DNA of 64,000 bases from Acarospora socialis (taxonomy: Eukaryota; Ascomycota; Lecanoromycetes; Acarosporales; Acarosporaceae), in the NCBI GenBank assembly GCA_025617375.2, contig JAMYGW020000002.1, forward strand, positions 1,612,001 to 1,676,000. Reading direction: 5' to 3'. How positions within the stretch are numbered: the first letter of the stretch is position 1; each line of letters starts with the position of its first letter. The notes under the pieces are model-generated. The model was not told where the DNA came from. It saw only the letters and a program-made list of their open reading frames with translations, and searched no databases. Position numbers and translations under genes: made by a program. This document shows, in pieces, positions 24,379 to 37,700 of this stretch.

Positions 24379-25169
24379 ATAGACCTAGAGCTCCTGGAAG
24401 AAAATAGAGATTGTAAATAGGTTACAATGAGAACTTTGCTTGTGTTTGTTGCTGGATGAACTGTTTCTTTCTAATATTGCCATGCGGTTATTGTCGTCAA
24501 TGATGTTATCATCGACGTCAACGTGGATATATCGTTTAGCGCTCCATTGCATTGCAAAACCCGAAATGCAACTGGTTGTAGGAACAATATTCCGAGTCAG
24601 AGAGGGCTCCAGAGCGATTTGCATAGAAGATGATAGACTATTAGACAGTCTATGTCCAGGGAGCGTTGAAGTCTTCATAACATATGGGACCTGGTTTGGC
24701 AAACGATTACTACCTGAACCGTAGTTAACCCTTCAATGAATCAATCATCGATGCCCAGCGGACAACTACACCTAGAATTCATCTATACAGACACCCATCT
24801 CTGATAGTTAAACTTGAATGGAAAGTATCTTCGGACGTGGTGACGATTATGGGTGACCAAATGTAATAAAGGCCATATAGATGAGTGATGGGTCGTCAAA
24901 GCCCTGCCAGTGAAAATGTGATTCTCAGTAGCCACGATGCTGAGTGATAAGCTGTCACAAATACTTCTTGGCAGAGTAGCAAGGAGTACTCTGCAAGATG
25001 CGAGAAGAAGGCCCTGCCAACTTCTGCCACCATGGAGTCAATTTTGTCCATATAATGAGATTGAAAAGTGGTGGTAATTGTTGGTATGTTGAAGAACAGA
25101 TGTGGCCGCAGTTTCAATGATAATCAAGGCCCAAGCTATCACTGTAAGCGTAGCATTGATGAATCCATG
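24379..25169. other. Intergenic, nothing recognised
   Basis: About 790 bp between the start of the F-box-like gene and the stop of the methyltransferase gene, both on the minus strand. It should include the F-box gene promoter. No other gene or repeat recognised. Confidence 0.5.
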
Positions 25170-25953
25170 TCAGACACGGCAGAGGAGTTCCCCATGTAGA
25201 ACACCAAACCAACCGTCCTCCTGCACGCCCCACTCCCGCCATACATTCGCAATGCGATGAAGCTCTTCCGGTGTGGCATTTCCACTGCGCACCGCACTAT
25301 CGGCAAAGGATGAAGCAACGGTACGGTCTGCCCACAACCCACTCCACCAAGCTTGCTCTTTTGGACCATGATAGCACCACGTCCCGGCAGAGACGGTCAT
25401 GCTCGACGGCTCGAACCCAGCTTGCCGCGCCCATACATGTACTCGGCGCCCAGCGTTGGGCTCACCGCCGCCGGCGCGGGCTACCCGCAGATACAGGTTC
25501 CGCCAGTCCTCCATCCCATCGACCTCCGGATACCACGTCATGGCCGAGAAGTCCGTGTCGCGGACAGCCACAATCCCACCCTTTTTCGTGACGCGGCGCA
25601 TTTCTCGCAGCGCCTGTACAGGATCACTTAGATGTTGCAGGACCTGATGGGCATGCACGACATCGAAAGTGGCATCGGCATAGCTCAGCTTCCGAACATC
25701 TCCGACTTCGAACTGGACGTTGTTAACTCCACGCTTGGCGGCGACGTCGCGAGCTTTCTCCAGAACGTCGGCCGAACTGTCTATCCCGACGACTAGCCCT
25801 TGCGGAACTAGGTTAGCGAGGTCGGCCGTAATGGTGCCAGGCCCGCAACCGACGTCCAGGATGTGCATGTGAGGCGAAAGTGAACTTAGCAGATACCCTG
25901 CTGAATTGGCGGCGGTGCGCCAAGTGTGCGAGCGCAGTACAGACTCATGGTGA
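25170..25953 (-). CDS. Class I SAM-dependent methyltransferase (UbiE/COQ5-like)
   Basis: Rossmann-fold methyltransferase. SAM motif I is HILDVGCGPGTIT, followed by VVGIDSS (acidic end of strand 2), FEVGDVRKLSYADATFDVV (motifs II/III) and HVLQHL-like AHQVLQHLSDP. The coding sequence extends upstream of Met at 25868: the in-frame stretch HHESVLRSHTWRTAANSAGY is the conserved N-terminus of this fungal family, preceded at 25953 by a good acceptor (TCACAG). The first coding exon must lie upstream, around 25.97-26.1 kb, but I cannot place its start or donor, so the 5' end is given as the acceptor. At least 260 aa. The substrate cannot be told; relatives act on small molecules, including quinones and secondary metabolites. 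It stands alone with no biosynthetic cluster around it. Confidence 0.85.
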
Positions 25954-26367
25954 CTGTGATGGGAGTTAGTGAGTTTGCATTGTTGACCATTTGGTAATCA
26001 GACCTCATTGCTGAGATGGCAATAGCTTGAAATTCACATTACAGCTTGTAAGGTCCTGTCAGAAGCAAACTCTTCAAGGCGCTTCAATGTTTCGTTAGCT
26101 CCAAGGGACCCTCGGCTCATGGAATGGTAATTCACAAAGTGTGGTCCTGCTCATCTATTATCTTTACTTGTATGAAGGTGTTATAAAGGAATAGTACAAG
26201 ACATATTAGAAATCAGAATCTTAGTTATTGTCCTGTGTCATAGAAATAAACCCAATCATATCGGAGAATAGCTTCATTGTTGTGGTGGTGTTCGTATATG
26301 GTGTTCCATTGTATACTACGCCTGAGTCTACACCTGCATCGCTGAGACTCCTCGACCACATCATATC
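25954..26367. promoter_or_regulatory. Divergent intergenic region, methyltransferase / EAF
   Basis: About 410 bp. It must contain the unresolved first exon of the methyltransferase gene and the EAF promoter. No firm motif called. Confidence 0.4.
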
Positions 26368-27731
26368 ATGTCCACCACCACCAGCGAAATGATCGACCCT
26401 ACTAAGACCGCAAGGTACAACGTGCGACTTGGAGAAGGGCTGCTGGCAGAGGAAGGTTCCACGACTAGCAATTACAGCACTGTCATCTGTACAGATACCC
26501 AATTCAGGATACTCTCCATTATCGTCCCAGCCCAATCACTGACACAACGCTTGCTCCAGACAATCACAAACCAGACCAATCCGCCAAATCATCGACGACC
26601 ACCACCATCTTCCACTCCGACTCCACACCGGGTCTCTACGAACTCAAGCTAGAAAACCAAAACGACCCAAGAAACATCTACACCTTCCAAGGTAGTGGCC
26701 GCAGCACCTCCGAATCCTACGCCCTCATTTATGACTCGAAGACCGACGAATGGATCCTCGATCGCGTCGACGCGAACTTCGTCTTCAATCTCACCTCCAC
26801 GCCCTCAAGCGCAGACGCCGACGACCTCGCAGCCAAATATCCACAACTCGAGCTCGACGCCCCACCTGAGGATGAGAACGAGAACGCCGGCTCAGACTGC
26901 GGCGAAAGCGAAGGTGAAGCCGAAGGTGAAGCCGAAGCCGAAGACATGTTCGACGCGGTCATCGACGACGACGACGCACCCGCTGATGAAGACAACCCCT
27001 TCGACTGGCGGCACTTCGTCGCCATAAGTCCCACCCGGAGCCGCTCCGCCTCACCCTTGCCCTCCGGCTCCGGCTTTGGCGGCTCCGACGAATCGCTCAT
27101 CCTCGACCTCGACGATGAAGCTGAAGCTGAAGCCAACTTGCCCCCACCCACTTCCTCCTCGCCCATCTCCACGCCCACACCCTCGCGCCCCTCGCGTCCA
27201 AAACCGAAACCGAAACCGAAACCCCGGTCCCGGCGTCTCACGACTCCCCCACCACCGCCCAAAGACGAAGACGCCGACAACGAAGCCTCAGACGCCGACG
27301 TGGACGCCGACGACGGTGTTCTGACAATCGAAATGGACCCGGAGACGCGGCCCCGTCGACAACTAGGCGCCGAGCTGGTGCGGCCGACGTCCGCGGCGCC
27401 CATCTCGTTGCGCTCGGCAGCTAGCTCGGTTAGTCCGCGTCCTCATGGGAGGAAGGCGGATAGCGAAAGCGAGAGTGAAGCTGAGAGCGATGAGGATGCG
27501 GATGGTGTGGAGTTGTTGCCGTTGCCGTCGTCGCCGCCGCCGCCGGCTGTGGCGGATGCGGATGCGGATGCGGATGCGCCCACGCCGGGCGATGGAGACG
27601 CCGAAGATGAGTTGGAGGCTGAGTTGGCGCAGGCGTTAGAGTCGCAGGAGGTTGGGGTCAGTGCGGCGTCGGAGGTGGTGGACGTTCCGGCGAGGACGGT
27701 GGAGAGCTCAAGTGAGAGTGAGGAGGAGTGA
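26368..27731 (+). CDS. EAF: ELL-associated factor (EAF), Pol II elongation factor
   Basis: Two exons, 26368-26488 and 26560-27731, 430 aa. The N-terminal EAF domain (about residues 8-130) shows IDPTKTARYNVRLGEGL, then after the splice YNHKPDQSAKSS, then the closing strand-rich part ESYALIYDSKTDEWILDRVD and FVFNL. The splice is supported because it converts an unrelated frame into the conserved YNHKP motif. EAF partners ELL in the nucleus and stimulates transcription elongation by RNA polymerase II. The rest is low complexity and probably disordered: acidic stretches, a KPKPKPKPK run, Asp/Ala repeats and Ser/Glu at the C-terminus. These repeats create the many open shadow frames on both strands. 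It converges on the Rab escort protein gene. Confidence 0.88.
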
Positions 27732-28132
27732 GGTAGGGTTCTGTTTGTCATTGGCGTTATGATGTTATGGCTTTCTTTGGTCGTTGGATGGGATAGGACG
27801 GGATAGGATGGAATGGGTTGGGATGGGTTGGGGTGGGTTGCAATGGGTCTTGGGTTTTGGTTTATGGAACTAGAGGAGACATGACGGAGTGGTTCGAATT
27901 TGTGATTGCAGCTATTGTCATGTTGGATATCACTGGTCGACGATGTAATTCGCAGCTACTATACCCTGATATTGAGTCTCCATACTTAAGGCAGTTGTAT
28001 TGAGATCTCTTTTAAGTGGTTGCTACACTTGGCAGTCTAGGCAAGAATACTTACGAAAGAACTGAATATCAAGGACACGAGTCATCGTACTTGGAGATTA
28101 TTGTACAGGACACCATGTCCCTGTGCAGCCTT
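27732..28132. other. Convergent 3' region with G-rich repeat
   Basis: About 400 bp between the stops of EAF (+) and the Rab escort protein gene (-). Its left part holds a G-rich repetitive tract. The rest shows nothing notable. Confidence 0.55.
27787..27851 (+). repeat. G-rich imperfect minisatellite, possible G-quadruplex
   Basis: Repeated GGGATAGGA and GGGTTGGGATGGGTTGG-like units just after the EAF stop, with at least four GGG runs separated by 2-3 bases (around GGGATGGGTTGGGGTGGG). It would lie in the EAF 3' untranslated region or just beyond it. It is not telomeric repeat. Confidence 0.75.
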
Positions 28133-30003
28133 TCATTCCTCATCGTCACCCAAACCACCTCTCTCTTCGAACTGCATGAACTTCCCATCCCCGTCCACCA
28201 TCTTCCACACATCCTCCACACGTCTCAAGACCTCATCGTCAAACGCTAAATCCAGCGACGGCGGTGGGAAGGCCACTACGTGCGACGACTTCTCGGATTC
28301 CTCATGAGAGCGCTGCGTATACCGGAGGCACCAAAGGACGTGACCGTCCAGGCTCTGTAAAAGGGCCTCGACAGCCGCATCTAGGAGTGCATAGCTATCT
28401 TCGCCGGTGTTGGAAGTACTCGCGTACAAAACGCCTATGGAATAGTAATCAGGCTACTGGAGGCAACTTTAATGGTTTGCAGTAAGAGAAACGATTGAAA
28501 CGAGATCAGACTGTCAGAGGTATGGTATCTTCAATGTACTTGCAGACAATGTAGATAAGTATTCGTAAAGTTGAGTCATCATAAAACTGTTAATAGAACA
28601 AGGGAAAACTTAGGTTGCTTACATTGGCCATCTGGACACTCTCCAGTCTCACTCGAATGAGCAATGATATAAACAGGGGCTACTTCCTCGCCGACGTTGC
28701 CTTTATGGCTCAAAGTACCAGTCGGAAAGACGACGACAGCTCCACCAGGAGACGGTGCGCCTTCAGCCGTAACTGGAAATAGTGATCCTAACGCAGAAGA
28801 GACTACCGTGATGGATCGAGTCGTCGATTCGTAGTTATGAGCTGTGTGTGAGGTCGGTAATTCGTCCTGAGATATTATGGCCCATGTCGCATCCACAGTC
28901 TCTCCCCCTTGTAGCGAGATGCTGAGATGGCCATCAACATGATCCGATGGCAGGTTGTTCGGAGAAGCGATAGACTCCACCCCCTTTCCGAGCACATATA
29001 CTCCTCCGCCAACGGCACATGCTCGGCAGGCTACCTGTGCAATCTCTGCGCCTCCGCCCCACTTTGGAATCACCGCTGCAAAGCCAGGACCAAAGACCCC
29101 GATTGAACTGAGGTGCCTCTTGATCCGTGGGAGAGCGAAAGATGTGAGTGTCTTTTTGGGCGACCATGGCGATAAGGTCAAGGCCAGAACGGGAGCGTGG
29201 AGCTCCCATGGTAAATCGAAATGAGCCCTCAAAAAGTCTGGAAAAGGCTTTTCTGCCCACTCGCCCCATCCATCCTGTTGGCGTTCAAAGTCCCCGACAA
29301 ATCTCAACAACTTCATCAACGAACGTTTCGCTCTAAGATCGATGTTTTTGTCCGCAAAGACATCTTCCCTTCCGTTCGGCACTCGCTTGAGTCTAACCCT
29401 CTCTTGCTCTGGTTGATCCCTCTTTGACTCAGTCAAGCTCGATGCGGTGTCTGGTGGTTCGTAGATCCACCAGCTTCCAACAGCTTGAAACTCTAGTTGC
29501 CGGTATAGTTTCGAAGAGACGAGCTTCGGCAGTAGATCAGAGCGAGTGTAGATGAGCTGAGGGGACAACGAAAGAGTGTAGGCTCGAGAAAAAGAAAGAC
29601 GAGAGCTTGGGTTATCCGAACTATCAGATGCGCCATCGCGAGATTGTGTAACTACCGAAGCAGCTTGGAAGGGTCCTGGTGATGAAGCTGTGTTCTGCTT
29701 AGCCAGGGTGAAAGATCGATACAAACTTCCCGTACCTCCGTTGACTGCTTCCACCCATGACTCTGCCTCTTGCAGGCTGAGCGCGGCATCAGCACCACCG
29801 TAGTAGTCATTTCTGTCGACATGAAGTACACGCTTCCCAGAACGTGATAAAGCTCTTCCTCAAGCTCTGTGTCAGTCAGAAACGGGGACTCCACAGTCTG
29901 CAACATGAAAGATCGGCTCTCAGGCTTACAAGGCTAGTAGCGACTGCTGCAGACCAGTACCAGAGATCAACACATCCCAGTGCGTTGCGCTGAGAGACTC
30001 CAT
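28133..30003 (-). CDS. MRS6: Rab escort protein (REP / Mrs6, GDI superfamily)
   Basis: Presents newly made Rab GTPases to geranylgeranyl transferase II and delivers them to membranes. Three exons: 30003-29930, 29854-28623 and 28434-28133, 535 aa. Exon 1 encodes the FAD-like dinucleotide fold start WDVLISGTGLQQSLLAL. The splice to AGCTTTATC restores LALALSRSGKRVLHVDRNDY, followed by YGGADAALSL and the SRAYTLSLSPQLIY and PKLVSSKLYRQLEF blocks (the Rab-binding platform). The C-terminal exon carries VLYASTSNTGEDSYALLD, typical of REP. Insertions relative to GDI in the middle of the protein fit REP rather than GDI. An essential gene in yeast. No damage seen. Confidence 0.93.
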
Positions 30004-30793
30004 GGCCACTCTTGCACTCGGAGTTTGTGAGGTCGGTATTCTTCCCTTTGAGTCTAAACCGCTTGTGGTCTAAGAGCCGCGTAAAGGGTTGACGCTAACA
30101 CTACGGTAATCTAGAGCTCACGCCCACGAGAGATTTATCTTCTGCAGCCACACTTTGGAGCGGAAACTCCTTGCTATGTTGTATTCGCAAACCTGAGTGG
30201 TCTTCATTGACCGTTCATTAAGTGTGGCAGATGAGTCCATCTGGAATCGTCCTGTATCTGCTGCTCCGGAATTCTGATGGAAGTGGTTCGTTTTGTGACG
30301 ATATATACCCTCATGCCGGAGCATTGTGTGCGCAAGACATTGAACGGCCACCCTCACAAGGAACTTCCTGGGTTACATGACATTTCTATAATCGTTTAAA
30401 GAGGGCGTTTCGCTGCCACAATGCAAGCCACAGATCATTGACCCCTGTGGTCATGTGCAATATACGAGTTGATCATTCGGCCATCCTGACAATGATCGTC
30501 CCTTCGTGATCGACCTTTCAATGGGTGCTATCTATGACACCTACTGTATTTCAACCGCCTTTGTTGAGCCATGACAGAGCATCTTGACAATGCCAGCAAT
30601 ATGACCCTCTCACATGGTCGTAACGCCATCTCTGAATCCATAGAACTTCTTATCCTTCACTCTCTTCGCTTCCAGGGAACGACGGCTATCGGCCTTCCTC
30701 TGCTTGAAGCTAGACCCTCGTCTTAACCTCAGATAATGGACGAGGCCTGCATCTCCATTGTGGACCCTCTCAGTGAACTCTCTTAGAAATATC
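30004..30793. promoter_or_regulatory. Intergenic between cyclophilin 3' end and REP promoter
   Basis: About 790 bp upstream of the Rab escort protein start and downstream of the cyclophilin stop. It probably contains the REP promoter. Short frames here are not recognised, and no RNA gene is seen. Confidence 0.5.
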
Positions 30794-31392
30794 TCAGTCG
30801 TCATCACCTTCTTCGATGACTCTTGCCTTCAGAATCTTCACCTGGTCGGTAGGACGGTCTTCCGCATCAGTTTTAACCAACCCCATTCTCTGTACTACTC
30901 TCAGTCCACTCTTCACCCTCCCGAATATGGTATGCTTCCCATCTAGCCACGGCGTAGGCGCGAGGGTAACAAAAAATTGACTCCCATTCGTGTTCGACCC
31001 ACTGTTTGCCATACTCAAGACACCAGCCCCAGTGTGCTTGAGTGACGGGTGAATCTCGTCTTCAAACTTCTCCCCATAGATTGAACTGCCACCTCTTCCA
31101 GTGCCAGTCGGGTCCCCCGTTTGAAGCATGAAGTTAGGGATAATGCGGTGGAAGATGACGTTATCATAGTAGCCACGTTGCGCGAGTGTCATGAAGTTCT
31201 TGCAAGTCTAATATGAACGTCAATTGTCATAGGATAGACAGCCTGGGTAATTAAAGTTACTAACCTTAGGGGCGTGGTCATGGTAAAGTTCTACCGTGAA
31301 AGAGCCCTGACGCAAATGTTAGAAAGAATCAATGCCAGAGGTGCTCGAATGTGTTATACCATGGTGGTATCTAGAGCCACATTAGTTGCCAT
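30794..31392 (-). CDS. Small cyclophilin, PPIL1/Cyp1 type peptidyl-prolyl isomerase
   Basis: Catalyses proline cis-trans isomerisation; PPIL1-type members sit in the spliceosome. Three exons: 31392-31360, 31306-31265 and 31207-30794, 162 aa, the family's usual size. The N-terminus reads [20 protein letters not shown]. Active-site residues are present: the [20 protein letters not shown] block with Arg and Phe, [23 protein letters not shown] with Gln, Phe, Trp and His. The C-terminus is acidic (EEGDDD). The [10 protein letters not shown] form with Trp predicts cyclosporin sensitivity; this is family knowledge. It is the last normal gene before the AT-rich repeat block, whose first LTR begins only 140 bp upstream of the start codon, so its promoter touches the border. 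Confidence 0.95.
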
Positions 31393-31531
31393 TATGCGGG
31401 ACATAAATCAGTCCACAGCTGATGCCATGACCCAGATATGATACCGGTAGACATGGTAGATTTCGTTATCTTAGCGCGATCTCTATCGGTGTGTGAGGAT
31501 CCCGTCCCCGTCCCGACATCTTGGTAGAATT

Positions 31532-31705
31532 TGTTGGAATTGAAACATTTCTATTGCTTGATATTAGATGTCTTAATTATCTAGAAGACTAGAATACACA
31601 AAGAATAACTTTTGTGCATGATGACTAAGCATATCACATGACACAGAAGATTCTGACACTAGATCAAATAGAGTTGAACTTCTAAAGAGTCTTCTAATTT
31701 CAACA
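31532..31705 (-). repeat. LTR of copia-A (3' LTR on the minus strand)
   Basis: 174 bp bounded by TGTTGGAATT at the left and AATTTCAACA at the right, a good inverted-terminus LTR pair of copia type. A pyrimidine run (CTTTCTCTC, purine on the element strand) follows directly, as expected for the polypurine tract. It marks the border of the AT-rich block. Confidence 0.8.
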
Positions 31706-34700
31706 CTTTCTCTCAAATCTAATCAATCTAGACATTCTAGACAATCTAGATACTCATTCATTAATCAGTATAGATTCTTTAATTCTATTAAGAGATAGAT
31801 TCAACAGCAAAATGACAAAGAAGTCATGAAAAAGATTGAGATAACAGTGAGATGAGAAAGCAAGAATGAGACAAAAAGAAAAGATATAACAAAGATGCAA
31901 AAAATGAAGCAATGATGAGATCAGAACTCAAATACACAACAAAAAGAGTGAATAATTGAGAAGAACTGACTTGACAATCTTATGATGTAAACTATAATTT
32001 GTCATACTTCATAAACTCATTAAATCAGTTATTCTGATCATCATTAATGAGTGCTTTATCAATTCAATTTATAATGTTGTCAACATAGATTTTAGTCAAC
32101 AAAGAAAGTGATGATGAGACTAAAATTTGAATGTGCAATCAAAAAATCAGTTGACAATTTGAGAAGTTAACTTAATTGCTATGATGTAGACTATAATCTG
32201 TCATACTTCATGAGTAAGTAAGTCAATTACTCAGATCATAACTAGTTAATATTTTATTGATTTGATTTATAAAGTTATTATAGCTAAAAAATCTAGCTGA
32301 CTAAGAAAGTGACAGAACTTGACAGCAAATAAAGACTTAATGAGTTCATTGATTGCTTATTCAGATATAAAAACAAACTTAAGATTGATGAGATCACAAT
32401 TAACAGTTTTATAAACAAAGTGATACTGAATATTGATGTGCTTAATGCAGATGTGAAACTCAGAGTTTTAAGTTAGATTTATAACATCATGATTGTCAAC
32501 ACAAATGACAATAGAATTACTGTCATTAAGAAAGTTAATTTTCATAAGAAAATGACAAAGTCATATGACTTTTTTTGTTGTTTGCATTTCAGTCATATAT
32601 TCAGACTCAGTGAACAACAAGACAATAATCTGTTGATATTTCAAATATTAATTAATAAAATCTCTGAAGAAAAGAAAGAAATAAGTGTCAGTGAACTTCT
32701 GAATATTGTGACATTCATTTTAATTAGTATCAGTATAGTCAATGAGATCTGCATCAGTGATGTCATAGATAACACTTAAATTCATAGTGTCAACAAGATA
32801 TTTAAAGACTTATTTAACAGCATTGTAATGTGAGACATTCAGATTCTGATCAAACTAATTAACAATAAAGATAGTAAAGATGATGTCAGAATGCATTTGT
32901 AACATGATGTACATTAATGATTTTACTGTTTTTTGATAGCATCAAATAGTGATGATGTCAGTCTGAGTAATAAACTTCTTTATGAGTACTGCATCAAAAT
33001 TCATAAATATGTTGACAGAAACTGTCTGCAACTGTTGAAATGTCTTAAGAATTTTATTAATGTAAGTTATCTAAATAAAACAAATAGTGTGTTCAGAACA
33101 GTTACACTCAATCTTTATATTTAAATAATAGAACACAGAGCTGAGATCTGACATCTTAAAGATATTAGTAAGACATACTTTGATGTCTTAAATGACTGAT
33201 TTATTTTCTTCTATAAGAAAAAGATCATCAATATAAACAGTGATGATAACATCATCATTGATTTAAAAGAAGATACTATAATTAGAATTGAAACAACAGA
33301 AATTAAATAAGATAAAATGATTACATAAAGTCTTATATCAAAAATGAGATGTCTGCTTTAGATCATATAAGATTTTATTGAGCAAGACAATCATGTTAAA
33401 AAGCTCATATTCATAAAAAAGCTTTATATAGATGATCTGATCAATAGAATTATAAAGAAATGTAATTATCATATTTATTTGCTCTGTCAAATCTATTGAA
33501 AGATATAAAGAATACTCATGCTATACTGTTGACTAACTGTCTATTTAGTGAAATGTACACTGTTAACTTGACTGTGATTGATGTGAATTATAGAGATTTT
33601 TCTGTTTACATATTCTGTCATGCAGACTATATGAGTAATGAGTAACTTCTGATGTTAGTTTTAACTAAGACTATGAAAGCAGTTAGAACATCATATTTTT
33701 TTACACTTTTACTTAATGACACTGCATCTATTGACTTTCACTAACAGCAAGTTTCAGTTGTTCAACAAAGTGCTTAAAGATTTATTTAAATAAAAACTTA
33801 ATTAGTTCATCAGTTATCATGTCTTAACTGAGCACAAAGTTCATATTAATTTGATTTTGCTTGTGCAGATCACAGATATGATGATAAACAATGTTAATGT
33901 ATTTTAATCATTTATACACATATGTATTCTTAATCAAAATCAAGACAGTCTGATTATCTTTCTTGAGCTGAAGAGATAAGACTGTTTAATAAACTTTATT
34001 CTTTTTGATGTTTACACAGTATGAATTATCTTTAAAATACTTACTTATATTCATGTCTAACAGCATCTGTGTAAGTTAGACTTCAGTCTTTGCACATATT
34101 GATATGATTATGTATTCAGTCTTTGTAATTAAGATGACAACAGACTTCTGCTTTTAATTTGTTTATAACATTAATTTATTTTTAAGCATGTACATATGTC
34201 TCAGAATTGACTTTCAATCTTATTTGTCTGATGCATAGTTAGAATTAAAGTATTTAAGTATGACTTGACTCTCACTGAGTTCATACACAATGTCAAAATT
34301 AATGATTAATTTCACATATTATAACAATTTCTTAAACACATGTTCATGATGTTCTACAAAATCACTAAAATACTGACTTAGTCAGTTTAGAACAAAGACA
34401 ATATTCAGTCAAGTATGAATCATCACATACATCAAACTTTCAATTGCATGTTAATACTGTCTTTAATCTATTCTTTAATCAGCTGAGTCAGTGAAACAAA
34501 AAGCATTATATTCATTAAGTGAGATTGTTGTGATCTTGTGCTTATCAAATTACATGTAAAAATCTTTCAACATCTTATTCACATAATAAGTCTGATCTAG
34601 ATGTAGAATTCTTCTCTTGTGATCATGTGTGATTTATATGTCAAGAATTTTCTGTGTTTTTCTCAAATTCTTAACTTTGAACATCTTCACAAAAACTTTC

Positions 34701-37700
34701 TTGAATCAAAGAATATATGTCAGACTTGTTAAGACTACAATCATGTTGTTCACATAAAGAAACAATATGATTCTTTTGACACTGTTAATAAGAAGACATG
34801 AGTCAGCATTGCTTTAATAAAAGTTTAATTTACACAGATCAGTGACACATCATTTATATCAGTTTTGCATAATTTACTTCAGATCATAGAGACTACACAA
34901 TATACACAGTACATAATTAAATACAACTTGAACTTCAGAAGAGACTGTTATGTAGATGATTTTTTTAAAAGAGAATTTCATGAAAATGTTGTTGATATTT
35001 ATCTGATGATATTCAAAGTTCTTAAGAACAACAATGACAAGAAAAACTCAAAGAGTGTTAAACTTAACTGTAGATGCAAAGATGTTTTCATAATTAATGT
35101 TATATATCTGTGAAAAATCTCTCATCATAACTTTCATTTTAAACTTATTCAGAGATTCATCAGTATTCAGTTTAAATTTGAACATTCACTTACTGATCAC
35201 TATGTTTACATTCTTTGATGATACAATCTCTTTTTATATTCTGTTGACTGTCAGAGCTGTTAACTTTGCATGAATAACATTTTTTTACATCTTTTCTCAG
35301 ACTGAGTCTCTCACTGCTTCAGTATAGATGACAAATGTAAAAATGTTAGATTTAACATTCTCAGTATTTTCTTCATCATCTGCAGTAAATATTGTAAGTG
35401 TCAGCATAGTTCATGATATCTTAATTATAAGTTTGTTGAAGTCTTCATTGTTGTTATTTCATTTTTTCTTTGAAATCTCAACACACAAGAATGTCTTGAC
35501 TTTCTCAGTTAAAATATTCAGTGCTTTATTGACAGAAACTTCAATATGTGAAAACTGCTTAATTTCACTCTGTTCATTTGTCTGTAATCTGTTTGAGTTG
35601 ATTACAGTTAATTTATTCATCATATGAATGTCTGATGAGAATGTGTCAAGATTGTCTGCAATTAACTTAAATTTTTCTTTATTATTTAAATTTGTAAATC
35701 TAAATCTGTAAGTTTGCTCAGAGACAGTAAACAGAGTTGTAAATGCTGTAAAATTCATAATGACTGCATTCTTTTATAATTATTCAACTGACTTCTGTTC
35801 AGATAGAATGTTTAGTGTTTGTTTTTGTAGTTTGAGATTAACACTGTTTTTCTTTTCATTCTTGATGAATCTCACAGCATGACTCTTGATGATTCACTTA
35901 AGATCTGAAATTTAAAGTAAATACTGTTTTGTGATTTTATCTGCATAATTCATGAAGACTTTTATTCATTCTCAATTTATAAATTTATTCTATCTGTTCT
36001 TCAACAATAACTTGAAATTAACATAGAAGTAGTATTTATAATCTCAGACACAAATGTAATCAATGAACAGCTGCACATCAATGAAGATCTTCTTCAAAAT
36101 TATTTGTCTATCATTGATCAAAAGATCAGTTACTGTTCAGTTGCAAAAATAGACATCTGTTTGTGCTGTCTTCACTTAAAATTTTATTGAAAGTTCTGTT
36201 TTTTTAATCATAATATACACTGAATTTTCAGTGATACAGATGACTCTTTTAACAATATTATTCTGAATAAACATGTAAAACACAGTGTACTGCAGTGTAA
36301 TGTTAAAAAATTTGCATCAGTCATTCAAAATTAATTTTAACTCTGTAACATTGTCATTTTATACAGTAAGCACTCTTACATTAATCTGAAGTTCAATTTT
36401 TAATTATTATTCTCACAGTTTCTGTAAAACATTATTGTGTCACTTCAGTAGTATTGTTTATGTCTTTCAAAAATAGTTGTTCACAATCATCAAAAAGTAC
36501 TGATGTTCAACAAATAATAAAGATAAAAAACTACATATATCAATGAAAATCAGAATAAGAATGTTGATCTTTTTCTTGCTCATATTGTGTTTTCACTGAT
36601 TGACAAACTTAATGAGAGCACAAACTTCACAGATATTCTTCTTGTTCTCAGCAATGAAAATTAACTTTTAAAAATCATAACTTTATAAAGATCATGAAGC
36701 TTTGCAGAATCAAGATGAACAAATTATTAATATTACAGCTTGTAGATCTTAATCTTCTCATTTAAAAATGAAGTATCAACAGAAAATAAAGTGTCAGCAG
36801 AACTTAATAAATCAATCTGCATCTGAAAGTTCACATTCAGTACTATGACTGAAAAAGTCATCTCTGAATTGAGTAACACATGTATGACAAATAACAGAAC
36901 AAACTTATTCAGTTTTTTCACAATATATTTAACTATATAGACACTGCTTCACTCAGACACTTCTATCATGACATTGTTATGTTTATTTCATATATAAAGA
37001 CTGTGTTGATCAAAACTTTTCTACAATTTCATTTCACATATTTGCTTTTCTGACAGAAGATTAACTTCTAGTTTAGACATATAGAGTGTTGAATTCAGAC
37101 TTATTAAGTTTTTGAATCTGTTTTGCATGACTGTAACTTTATAGTAATATGAGTATAAGTGTTTTCTTTCAACTTTGATTTGTCAGCACTGTATGTGTAT
37201 TAAAAAGTTATTGAAGAGTTGATGTTGATCAGTTATGTGTGTGAAGTATTCAGAATTCACAACTCATTTAAAACTAAATATCTTATTAATAACTTTCTTA
37301 AACAGAATGACAATCTCATTGTTTTTCTTTGTGTCAAACTCAGATAAGAATGAGTCACTATTTTTCTTAATTTCAGTATTGAAAGCTCTATGCTTTTTAT
37401 TCTTGTGCTTGAATCTTACTTTGTCTTTATGATGTGAGTTGTCTGCAGACAACTTATTTAATTTTTTGACTAACTTAATCATAATTAAAACAAATAACTT
37501 TCTTAACTTAACATTTTTGCAAGCAGCAGAAAGATATTCACAGTCTTAAATGTGATAAGAATTATAACAAAGAAAATATTTAACTGATTTACACTGAGAA
37601 GAATGATCATTGTCAGAGCTTAATAATTTTCAATAATGATATTTCACATCATATTGATATAAGTATGTCAAATTTTTCTCTTTGTGTTAATCTGCTCACA

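Noticed and set aside
26729-27403. A 224-codon minus-strand frame opposite EAF
   Set aside because: Low-complexity Ser/Gly shadow of the acidic and KP-repeat part of EAF.
27787-27851. G-rich repeat as interstitial telomere sequence
   Set aside because: Units are GGGTTGGGAT-like and irregular, not TTAGGG.
27885-27910. GGTTCGAATTT as a tRNA T-arm
   Set aside because: The flanks do not form a T-stem or the rest of a cloverleaf. No tRNA gene was found in the window.
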